Positions 1 to 5,035 of a DNA stretch of 5,035 bases are shown here, piece after piece. How positions within the stretch are numbered: position 1 is the first letter of the stretch; each line of letters starts with the position of its first letter. Below the pieces are notes generated by a model, which was not told the DNA's origin, searched no databases, and saw only the letters and a program-made list of their open reading frames with translations. Origin of the DNA: Clostridiales bacterium (GTDB lineage: Bacteria; Bacillota; Clostridia; Christensenellales; UMGS416); assembly GCA_012515725.1 (NCBI GenBank), contig JAAYXU010000173.1:1-5035 (forward strand), read 5' to 3'. Made by a program: the position numbers and the translations under genes.

Positions 1-99
1 ATTGGATCGACCCACAAGCGCGATCTGAGGCAGCGTGAGCTCGGCGTATCCGCGCCTGTCGGCCGCTCCTTTCAGATAGCGGCACGATTGAATCTCAAT
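1..99 (-). CDS. engB: Ribosome-biogenesis GTP-binding protein EngB/YsxC (N-terminal fragment)
   Basis: Only the first 33 codons are present; the gene runs off the left edge. The visible protein ends in ELTLPQIALVGRSN, which matches the segment entering the P-loop of EngB/YsxC GTPases (family pattern LPEIAFVGRSNVGKSS). The preceding residues (IEIQSCRYLKGAADRRGYA) fit the short family N-terminus of about 29 residues before that glycine. EngB is a cytoplasmic GTPase needed for late assembly of the large ribosomal subunit. The chosen start is ATT at 97-99: it sits where homologues have Met, 9 nt after a perfect AGGAGG, and overlaps the lon stop by 5 nt (ATTGA). The only in-frame ATG nearby is at 139-141; it lacks a Shine-Dalgarno sequence and would add 14 unusual residues (MRCWRARWVRRKAA). 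No in-frame GTG or TTG lies between them. The lon-engB order supports the identity. The family call is firm despite the short length; the start codon is inferred. Confidence 0.85.
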   Translation of the reverse strand, partial: MEIQSCRYLKGAADRRGYAELTLPQIALVGRSN

Positions 100-2422
100 G
101 GCTGCCTTCCTCCTGACCCAGCGCGCACGCCAGCACCTCATCGATCGAATCGACGAATACAAATTTCATCTTCTTTCGGATGCCAGGCGGTATTTCCTGT
201 GTGCTGCGTTCGTTATCCCGCGGGAGTATGATGGTCGTAATGCCTTCACGGTATGCAGCAAGCGTCTTTTCTTTGACGCCACCGATGGGCAGCACCCTGC
301 CCCGCAACGTGATTTCACCGGTCATCGCGATATCGCCGCGCACAGGCTTACCGATCAGCGCCGATGCCATCGCGGTCGCCATCGTGATTCCCGCCGAGGG
401 CCCGTCCTTGGGCGTAGCGCCCTCGGGGATATGGATATGGATATCCTTCTTGCTGTGAAATTGCTCATTGACTCCCAGTGCCTTTATATTGGCGCGAATA
501 TAGCTCAACGCGGCTTTTGCGGACTCCTTCATGACGTCGCCAAGCTGGCCGGTCAGCTCCAGCTGTCCTGTTCCGTCCATCACGTTGACTTCGATGTCCA
601 GCGTTACGCCGCCCACCGAGGTCCAGGCCAGACCTTTGGCGACTCCGATCGCGCTCACCCGCTCGCTCTCCTGCCTTCTGAATACCGGTATACCCAGATA
701 CTTTTCCAGATTGACCGGAGTGACGATCACCCGTTTTCTGCCGGTTTCCTGCAGTATGCGTGCGGCTTTCCGGCATATATGCGCGATCTCCCGATCTAGA
801 CTGCGCACGCCAGCCTCCCGGGTATAGCCGCTGATGGCCGCCAGGAGCGCGGTATCGCTGATGCGAAGCGCGTTTTCAGGTAGGCCGTGCTCGTGAATCT
901 GCTTAGGTATAAGATGCCCCACCGCGATATGGACCTTTTCCTCGTCGGTGTAGCCGGATATATGTATGATCTCCATGCGGTCGAGCAGCGGCGGAGGAAT
1001 CGTATCGGTCGTATTCGCAGTGGCCAGGAACATGACCCGCGACAGATCAAACGGCACCTCGAGGTAGTGGTCGCGGAAACTGAAATTCTGCTCAGAATCC
1101 AGTACCTCTAAAAGTGCGGAAGCCGGGTCTCCCCGGAAATCATGGCCCATCTTGTCCACTTCGTCGAAGAGGAAAACAGGATTGTTGGTTTTCGCCAGCT
1201 TAATATTGCTCATGATGCGTCCGGGGATCGCGCCGATATATGTGCGCCGGTGCCCTCGGATCTCAGCCTCGTCGCGGACGCCGCCCAGCGACATACGAAC
1301 GAATTTACGTCCCAGCGCCCGCGCGATCGAGCGCGCGATCGACGTCTTGCCCACGCCGGGCGGGCCCACAAAGCAAAGGATAGGGCCCTTCATCGTATTG
1401 GTCATCGCACGCACCGCCAAGTACTCGACCACTCGCTCCTTAACCTTCTCGAGCCCGTAGTGATCCTCCTCGAGTATCTCCATCGCGTTGCGCAGATCCA
1501 TATTGTCCTCGGTTTGGGTATTCCACGGCAGCTCGGTGATCCACTCGATCCAGGTCCGCAGTACCGCGATCTCAGGCGAGCCCGACGGCAGGTTTTCCAG
1601 GCGGCTCAGCTCCTTGAGGCACTTTTCCCTGACCTCATCGTCCAGGGGCAGCTCCTCTATTGCCTTGCGGAACTCGTCCATCTCGTCGCTGTGATCCTCG
1701 CCAAGCTCCTGCTGAATGGCCTTGATCTGCTCGTGAAGATAATGCTCCTTCTGCATACGGTCGATCGATTTGCGTACACGGTGATTAATCTTCTGCTCGA
1801 TACGCTGCACGTCAATCTCATGTGTCAGTAGCACCAAAAGCCGCTCCAGACGCTCAAGCGGGTCCTTGACCTCGAGTATCTCCTGTTTCTCCTCGAGTTT
1901 CACGATCGCGTTTGCGGCGATCGTGTCGGCCATACGCCCGGGTTCGTCGATAATACCCACCGCCAGTAGTGTTTCGGGCGACACGCGGCCCGAAAGCTGC
2001 ATGTACTCCTCGAAACGATCCATAGTGCTGCGAATGAGCGCCTTGGCCTCTAATGATTCGCCTGCGGATATGTCGCTGATCTGCCGCACTTCGGCGGCGA
2101 TATATGGCTCCCACTGCGTGTATTCCACTATCTCCGCCCGGCAGAATCCCTCAACCAGCACGCGAACCGTATCGTTGGGAAGCCGGAGCAGCTGTTTGAT
2201 CCGGCCCAGAGTACCCATTGCATAGAGCCTGTCGGGCGTGGGGTCGTCATCCTGCGTATCCCTTTGCGTGACCAGGCAGAGCATCTGGTCGGTATCCATA
2301 GCCTGATTGAGAGCTGCCAGGGATTTCTCGCGGCCCACATCAAAGTTCAGCGTCATGTTGGGATACAGCGTGAGTCCTCTCAGCGCCAATACCGGTATGG
2401 TTTTTGTCTCCTCCTGGGTCAT
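95..2422 (-). CDS. lon: ATP-dependent protease Lon (LonA type)
   Basis: Cytoplasmic hexameric AAA+ serine protease that degrades misfolded and selected regulatory proteins. It has 775 residues from the ATG at 2422 (B. subtilis LonA is about the same size). Counting from that Met: N-terminal substrate-binding domain about 8-200; helical and coiled-coil region about 200-310; AAA+ module about 340-570 with Walker A GPPGVGKT (353-360), Walker B VFLFDEVDK (416-424), sensor-1 Asn470, arginine finger Arg482 and sensor-2 Arg540; protease domain about 590-770 with catalytic Ser676 in KDGPSAG and Lys719 in GGVKEK. All key residues are present, so it should be active. The large N-domain and lack of membrane segments make it LonA, not LonB. 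Start: MTQEETKTIP aligns residue for residue with Bacillus LonA (MAEELKRSIP); an in-frame GTG at 2431 would add three residues. It has its own promoter upstream and overlaps engB by 5 nt. Confidence 0.97.
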   Translation of the reverse strand: MTQEETKTIPVLALRGLTLYPNMTLNFDVGREKSLAALNQAMDTDQMLCLVTQRDTQDDDPTPDRLYAMGTLGRIKQLLRLPNDTVRVLVEGFCRAEIVEYTQWEPYIAAEVRQISDISAGESLEAKALIRSTMDRFEEYMQLSGRVSPETLLAVGIIDEPGRMADTIAANAIVKLEEKQEILEVKDPLERLERLLVLLTHEIDVQRIEQKINHRVRKSIDRMQKEHYLHEQIKAIQQELGEDHSDEMDEFRKAIEELPLDDEVREKCLKELSRLENLPSGSPEIAVLRTWIEWITELPWNTQTEDNMDLRNAMEILEEDHYGLEKVKERVVEYLAVRAMTNTMKGPILCFVGPPGVGKTSIARSIARALGRKFVRMSLGGVRDEAEIRGHRRTYIGAIPGRIMSNIKLAKTNNPVFLFDEVDKMGHDFRGDPASALLEVLDSEQNFSFRDHYLEVPFDLSRVMFLATANTTDTIPPPLLDRMEIIHISGYTDEEKVHIAVGHLIPKQIHEHGLPENALRISDTALLAAISGYTREAGVRSLDREIAHICRKAARILQETGRKRVIVTPVNLEKYLGIPVFRRQESERVSAIGVAKGLAWTSVGGVTLDIEVNVMDGTGQLELTGQLGDVMKESAKAALSYIRANIKALGVNEQFHSKKDIHIHIPEGATPKDGPSAGITMATAMASALIGKPVRGDIAMTGEITLRGRVLPIGGVKEKTLAAYREGITTIILPRDNERSTQEIPPGIRKKMKFVFVDSIDEVLACALGQEEGSH
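97..114 (-). promoter_or_regulatory. engB ribosome binding site with ATT start codon
   Basis: AGGAGG at 109-114, inside the last codons of lon, is a perfect Shine-Dalgarno core. Nine nucleotides later (minus strand) comes ATT at 97-99, in frame with the EngB P-loop. The nearby TTG at 96-98 is in another frame and meets a stop after eight codons. The site overlaps the lon terminator codon, so engB translation is probably coupled to that of lon. This element decides the engB start. Confidence 0.65.
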
Positions 2423-2434
2423 CGGCTGCACATT

Positions 2435-2440
2435 CTCCTC
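2435..2440 (-). promoter_or_regulatory. lon ribosome binding site (ambiguous start)
   Basis: GAGGAG is the only good Shine-Dalgarno match before lon. It lies 3 nt from an in-frame GTG (2429-2431), which is very close, and 12 nt from an in-frame ATG (2420-2422), which is rather far. Homology favours the ATG. An out-of-frame ATG at 2430-2432 opens a four-codon reading frame (MCSR) whose TGA overlaps the lon ATG as ATGA. Confidence 0.7.
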
Positions 2441-2446
2441 AGCTTA

Positions 2447-2481
2447 AAAAGGTATTACGATCAAATTGGATTATACCTTTT
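2447..2481 (-). repeat. 9-bp inverted repeat across the lon promoter
   Basis: AAAAGGTAT (2481-2473, minus strand) and ATACCTTTT (2455-2447) are perfect inverted repeats separated by 17 bp. The left arm runs from the promoter spacer into the first three bases of the -10 box; the right arm lies in the start of the predicted leader. The core AGGTAT occurs a third time in direct orientation at 2491-2486, 13 bp before the left arm. This placement suits an operator. As RNA it could also form a weak AT-rich hairpin followed by U residues, in which case it would act on readthrough from upstream. Function is inferred; no known regulator consensus was recognised. Confidence 0.5.
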
Positions 2482-2498
2482 ATAGATACCTAATGCAA
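2470..2498 (-). promoter_or_regulatory. Predicted sigma-A (sigma-70 type) promoter of lon
   Basis: Reading on the minus strand, a perfect -10 box TATAAT (2475-2470) follows TTGCAT (2498-2493) with a 17-bp spacer (2492-2476), the optimal length. The -35 box matches consensus TTGACA at only its first three positions, so unaided strength may be moderate. The transcript should start near 2461-2463, giving a leader of about 40 nt to the lon ATG. No full CIRCE or CtsR heat-shock operator is visible near it. The promoter gives lon expression independent of the upstream rhamnose genes. Confidence 0.8.
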
Positions 2499-2574
2499 CG
2501 GGAATTAATGGCCTGGACTGGCCGTGCTAGAGAATCAGGCATATAGTAACGTCTTTTTTCGTTTATAAGCGGTC

Positions 2575-2608
2575 GGACAGAAAGCTATCTGAGTGCTAGC
2601 ACCTGTCC
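2575..2608. repeat. Imperfect hairpin after rfbB (possible terminator or REP-like element)
   Basis: On the plus strand GGACAG (2575-2580) pairs with CTGTCC (2603-2608), and inside this GCTA (2584-2587) pairs with TAGC (2597-2600), with an internal loop and a 9-nt apical loop. A perfect 10-bp palindrome GTGCTAGCAC (2593-2602) offers a competing fold. It begins 5 nt after the rfbB stop, the right place for a transcript end or an mRNA 3' stabiliser. There is no U-run after it in either direction, so it is not a canonical intrinsic terminator. A dispersed palindromic repeat is an alternative. Confidence 0.45.
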
Positions 2609-2613
2609 CAATA

Positions 2614-3675
2614 TCAGGTTCTGTCGCCGTAGTATTCGCTGTAATAGGAAAGATACGCGCCCGAGCGCACGCCGTCCAGCCAGTCCTTGTTTACCAGATA
2701 CCAGGCGATCGTTTCAGACATGCCCTGATCGAATGTGTACCGGGGCGTCCATCCCAGTTCACCGGTGATTTTCGCGTTGTCGATCGCGTACCGCCGGTCG
2801 TGTCCCAGACGATCCTTCACGTGGCGGATCAGCGTCTCCGGTTTGCCAAGTGCGTCGAGTATCGTCCGAACGATTTCTAGATTGGCTTTCTCGCTGCTGC
2901 CTCCGATATTGTACACCTCACCGGGCCGTCCCCTCTCTATAACAGCCTGTACCGCACTGCAGTGGTCGTCTACATGGATCCAGTCGCGCACCTGCATACC
3001 GTCTCCGTAGACAGGCAGGGGTTTGTCCTCAAGGGCGTTGCCGATCATGAGCGGTATGAGCTTCTCGGGAAACTGGAACGGTCCGTAATTGTTGGAGCAG
3101 CGGGTGACGCAGACCGGCAGCCGGAACGTCGTATAATAGGCGCGCGCCAGCATGTCGGCTGACGCCTTGCTGACTGAATAGGGGCTGTTGGGTGAAAGCG
3201 GCGTATCCTCGGTGAAAAGACCCGTCGCGCCCAGCGCACCGTAAACCTCGTCGGTCGAAATCTGCACGAACCGTACGCCCTCGCGGTATCGCGGATATCC
3301 GTCGGAATCCCGGCCTATCATCCAGGCGTCCCGGGCGCAGTCGAGCAGGCACTGTGTCCCAAGCACGTTGGTTCTGAGGAATATCTCAGGTTCACGGATG
3401 CTACGGTCTACATGGCTCTCGGCGGCGAAATTTACCACCTTGTCAAATGAATACTGCTCGAACAGCGACGCTACCAGCGCGCGGTCGGTGATGTCGCCCT
3501 TCACGAAGCGATACCGCGGGTCCTGCGCGACCGACGCAAGATTGGCCAGGTTCCCGGCGTAGGTGAGCGCGTCCAGATTGACGACCGTTCTATCGCCGGG
3601 CTCATCCAGCAGCCGCCTGACAAAGCAGGAGCCAATAAACCCGGCCCCGCCGGTCACCAGTACACAGCGCATCAT
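2614..3675 (-). CDS. rfbB: dTDP-glucose 4,6-dehydratase
   Basis: Cytoplasmic NAD-dependent enzyme that converts dTDP-glucose to dTDP-4-keto-6-deoxyglucose, second step of dTDP-L-rhamnose synthesis. The 353-residue length is normal for the family. It is an extended short-chain dehydrogenase: NAD-binding GGAGFIGS at 9-16, AAESHVDRSI at 84-93, the catalytic Thr-Asp-Glu at 141-143 in STDEVYG, and the YxxxK pair Tyr166/Lys170. NNYGPFQFPEKLIP (195-208), RDWIHVDDH (230-238) and SEKANLEIV (261-269) are family signatures that separate it from UDP-galactose epimerases. Residues about 117-133 (WMIGRDSDGYPRYREGV) form an extra loop before the catalytic strand, a variant I recall from Firmicutes homologues. 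The first ATG follows GAGGAG (3681-3686) by 5 nt and overlaps the rfbC stop (ATGATG arrangement), implying translational coupling; a second in-frame ATG at 3670-3672 is equally plausible. It is the last rhamnose gene before lon. Confidence 0.96.
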   Translation of the reverse strand: MMRCVLVTGGAGFIGSCFVRRLLDEPGDRTVVNLDALTYAGNLANLASVAQDPRYRFVKGDITDRALVASLFEQYSFDKVVNFAAESHVDRSIREPEIFLRTNVLGTQCLLDCARDAWMIGRDSDGYPRYREGVRFVQISTDEVYGALGATGLFTEDTPLSPNSPYSVSKASADMLARAYYTTFRLPVCVTRCSNNYGPFQFPEKLIPLMIGNALEDKPLPVYGDGMQVRDWIHVDDHCSAVQAVIERGRPGEVYNIGGSSEKANLEIVRTILDALGKPETLIRHVKDRLGHDRRYAIDNAKITGELGWTPRYTFDQGMSETIAWYLVNKDWLDGVRSGAYLSYYSEYYGDRT

Positions 3676-4244
3676 GAATACTCCTCACAATCAAAGCAAT
3701 ATCCCGCTTCCTGGAGTGTGGGCAGTCTTTTATCTTTTTCCGACAGAATCGGCTCCATGCCATCAAGAGGCCAGTCGACGCTGATATCCGGGTCGCTGTA
3801 TATGATCCCGGCCTCGTATTCCGGATGATAATAATTGGTGCACTTGTAGGAAAAGACCGCCTCGTCGGATAAAACCAGAAAGCCATGTGCGAAGCCCTCG
3901 GGAACATAGAACATACGCTTGTTCTCCGCCGACAGGATCACACCCTCGCAGCGCCCGTAGGTGGGCGAACCGCGGCGAAGGTCGACACCCACATCGTAGA
4001 CTGCGCCGGCTACGACCCGCACCAGCTTTCCCTGTGGGAAACGAGTCTGCATATGCAGCCCACGCAGTACGCCCTTCTTCGACCTTGATTCGTTGTCCTG
4101 TACGAACGTCATGGTAAGTCCAGCCCGCGCGAAAGCCTGTTTGTTGTAGGTTTCCATTAAGTAACCGCGCGCGTCGCCGAAAACGGTCGGCTCGATGATG
4201 ATAAGCCCCTCGATCGAAGTCTTAATAATCCGAATCTCCGCCAT
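3672..4244 (-). CDS. rfbC: dTDP-4-dehydrorhamnose 3,5-epimerase
   Basis: Cytoplasmic cupin-fold, usually dimeric, metal-independent enzyme that epimerises C3 and C5 of dTDP-4-keto-6-deoxyglucose to give dTDP-4-keto-L-rhamnose (third step of the pathway). It has 190 residues, the usual size. Signatures: GDARGYLMETYN (23-34), QDNESRSKKGVLRGLHMQ (49-66) with catalytic base His64, VPEGFAHGF (114-122), the active-site Tyr133 region FSYKCTNYY (131-139), and Asp171 in SEKDKRLP, which pairs with the catalytic His in the family. The open frame extends upstream to 4490, but that extension only shadows rfbA. The ATG at 4244 is chosen because MAEIRIIKTSIEGL matches the family N-terminus and it follows GGAGG by 5 nt. 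It starts 1 nt after the rfbA stop and overlaps rfbB by 4 nt, so the three genes are surely one operon. Confidence 0.95.
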   Translation of the reverse strand: MAEIRIIKTSIEGLIIIEPTVFGDARGYLMETYNKQAFARAGLTMTFVQDNESRSKKGVLRGLHMQTRFPQGKLVRVVAGAVYDVGVDLRRGSPTYGRCEGVILSAENKRMFYVPEGFAHGFLVLSDEAVFSYKCTNYYHPEYEAGIIYSDPDISVDWPLDGMEPILSEKDKRLPTLQEAGYCFDCEEYS

Positions 4245-4245
4245 A

Positions 4246-5035
4246 TCAGCCTCCGTGGCGCTCCGCCAGTTCCAATATATATCGGCCATAATCTGTCTTA
4301 ATCTGTCCTTGGGCCAGCTTGCGAAGCCGGGTGCTGTCGATAAAGCCCATACGGAACGCGATTTCCTCGATGCACGATATATAAAGCCCCTGCCTTTTTT
4401 GTATCGTGGAAACGAAATTCGCGGCTGCGATGAGATCGTCGTGGGTACCGGTATCCAGCCAGGCTGTCCCGCGTCCCAGTATCTCCACATGAAGCCTTCC
4501 CCTGCGCAGATATTCCTCGTTAACCGACGTGATTTCCAGCTCTCCGCGCGCTGAGGGACGGATACCCTTAGCGATACTTACAACGTCGCTGTCATAGAAA
4601 TAAAGGCCGGGTACCGCGTAATTTGATTTGGGTTGTACCGGTTTCTCCTCGATCGATACCGCACAGCCCTTATCGTCGAACTCAACCACGCCGTATGCGC
4701 CGGGCTGGTTTACATAGTAGCCGAATATCACAGCGCCCTGCTCCAGAGCGGCCGCCTTACGAAGACTGTCTGGAAAGCCGTGGCCAAAGAATATGTTGTC
4801 CCCCAGTACGAGCGCACACCGGTTACCGGCGATGAAATCCTCCCCGATCAGAAACGCCTCGGCCAACCCGTTGGGCGCTGCCTGCTCCCTGTATGTAAAG
4901 GAAAGCCCTAGTTCCTCACCGCTACCCAGAAGTCTTTCAAAAAAGGGCAGATCCATCGGCGTGGATATAACGAGTATGTCCCGGATGCCAGCCAGCATGA
5001 GCGCCGAAAGCGGATAGTATATCATCGGCTTATCA
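4246..5035 (-). CDS. rfbA: Glucose-1-phosphate thymidylyltransferase (5' end beyond window)
   Basis: Cytoplasmic nucleotidyltransferase that joins glucose-1-phosphate and dTTP to give dTDP-glucose and pyrophosphate, the first and normally feedback-inhibited step of dTDP-rhamnose synthesis. The visible 262 complete codons start at DKPMIYYPLSALM; by comparison with the family about 29 residues are missing, including the nucleotide-binding GGSGTRL loop, so the whole protein should be about 290 residues. The ATG at 5025 is internal (the Met of DKPM), not the start. In visible numbering: LVLGDNIFFG (75-84) with metal-binding Asp79, EEKP (129-132), VPGLYFYD (141-148), RGELEIT (163-169) and WLDTGTHDDL (192-201), all RmlA signatures. 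The C-terminal helical part (SCIEEIAFRMGFI) is complete, which marks the long RmlA type. The stop is 1 nt before rfbC. The operon promoter must lie to the right of the window. Confidence 0.95.
   Translation of the reverse strand, partial: DKPMIYYPLSALMLAGIRDILVISTPMDLPFFERLLGSGEELGLSFTYREQAAPNGLAEAFLIGEDFIAGNRCALVLGDNIFFGHGFPDSLRKAAALEQGAVIFGYYVNQPGAYGVVEFDDKGCAVSIEEKPVQPKSNYAVPGLYFYDSDVVSIAKGIRPSARGELEITSVNEEYLRRGRLHVEILGRGTAWLDTGTHDDLIAAANFVSTIQKRQGLYISCIEEIAFRMGFIDSTRLRKLAQGQIKTDYGRYILELAERHGG
4250..4254 (-). promoter_or_regulatory. rfbC ribosome binding site
   Basis: GGAGG is embedded in the last two glycine codons of rfbA and lies 5 nt before the ATG at 4242-4244. It fixes the rfbC start here and not at the far upstream ATG at 4490. 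It also implies that ribosomes finishing rfbA can reinitiate on rfbC. Confidence 0.8.

Noticed and set aside
98..799. Long plus-strand open frame of 233 codons opposite the 3' part of lon
   Set aside because: Antisense shadow of lon; composition is Arg/His/Asp-rich with no recognisable domain and no ribosome binding site, while the minus frame encodes a fully conserved Lon protease domain.
1319..1344. Tandem GCGCGATCGA repeat
   Set aside because: Encodes SIARSIAR in the helix after the Lon Walker A motif; explained by protein sequence and codon choice.
1142..1831. Plus-strand open frame of 229 codons opposite the middle of lon
   Set aside because: Also an antisense shadow; the minus strand carries the Lon AAA+ and coiled-coil region with intact motifs.
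2457..2475. ATCAAATTGGATT as a possible CtsR heat-shock operator
   Set aside because: It lacks the two tandem GGTCAAA heptads; resemblance is limited to a short AT-rich match.
2549..2564. AACG...CGTT with a T-run as a terminator
   Set aside because: Only a 4-bp stem with the T-run in its loop; not a credible intrinsic terminator in either direction.
2591..2602. CIRCE-like half site (CTAGCACTC on the minus strand) upstream of lon
   Set aside because: CIRCE needs a second arm GAGTGCTAA after 9 bp; that sequence is absent, and the half site is about 90 bp upstream of the promoter.
4245..4490. Upstream extension of rfbC to a 272-codon frame
   Set aside because: The extra residues lie in an alternative frame of rfbA, lack homology to epimerases, and a GGAGG with proper spacing marks the ATG at 4244.

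Overview
All genes in this window read on the minus strand: the right end is the 5' side and the left end the 3' side. In transcription order they are rfbA (dTDP-glucose synthase, 5' end cut by the window), rfbC (3,5-epimerase), rfbB (4,6-dehydratase), a 182-191 bp intergenic region, lon (ATP-dependent protease LonA), and the first 33 codons of engB (ribosome-biogenesis GTPase, cut by the left edge). I see no RNA genes, mobile-element genes or CRISPR array, and every gene is intact as far as it is visible.

The lon-engB pair with a short overlap is a typical Firmicutes arrangement (lonA-ysxC in Bacillus subtilis). Lon has the short LonA N-terminus of that group, start sites carry strong AGGAGG-type Shine-Dalgarno sequences, and the DNA is moderately GC-rich by eye (above 50%). 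I infer a GC-richer Clostridia-like Firmicute, possibly uncultured. The species cannot be read from this sequence.

Right part (2614-5035): rfbA, rfbC and rfbB are packed into one translationally coupled unit (1-nt gap, then 4-nt overlap). They make dTDP-4-keto-L-rhamnose from glucose-1-phosphate and dTTP for cell-surface polysaccharide. The last enzyme, RfbD, is not between rfbB and lon, so it must be upstream of this window, elsewhere, or absent.

Intergenic region: an imperfect hairpin lies 5 nt after the rfbB stop. Further on is a good sigma-A promoter for lon (TTGCAT, 17 bp, TATAAT). A 9-bp inverted repeat overlaps its -10 box and its start region and could be an operator. Lon therefore appears to have its own promoter and not to be simply part of the rhamnose operon.

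Left part (1-2431): lon overlaps engB. The most notable point is that engB has a perfect AGGAGG at the right distance from an ATT codon, where homologues have ATG. It therefore appears to start with the rare AUU codon. Otherwise the window is ordinary core and cell-envelope DNA; I do not see an undescribed multi-gene system.
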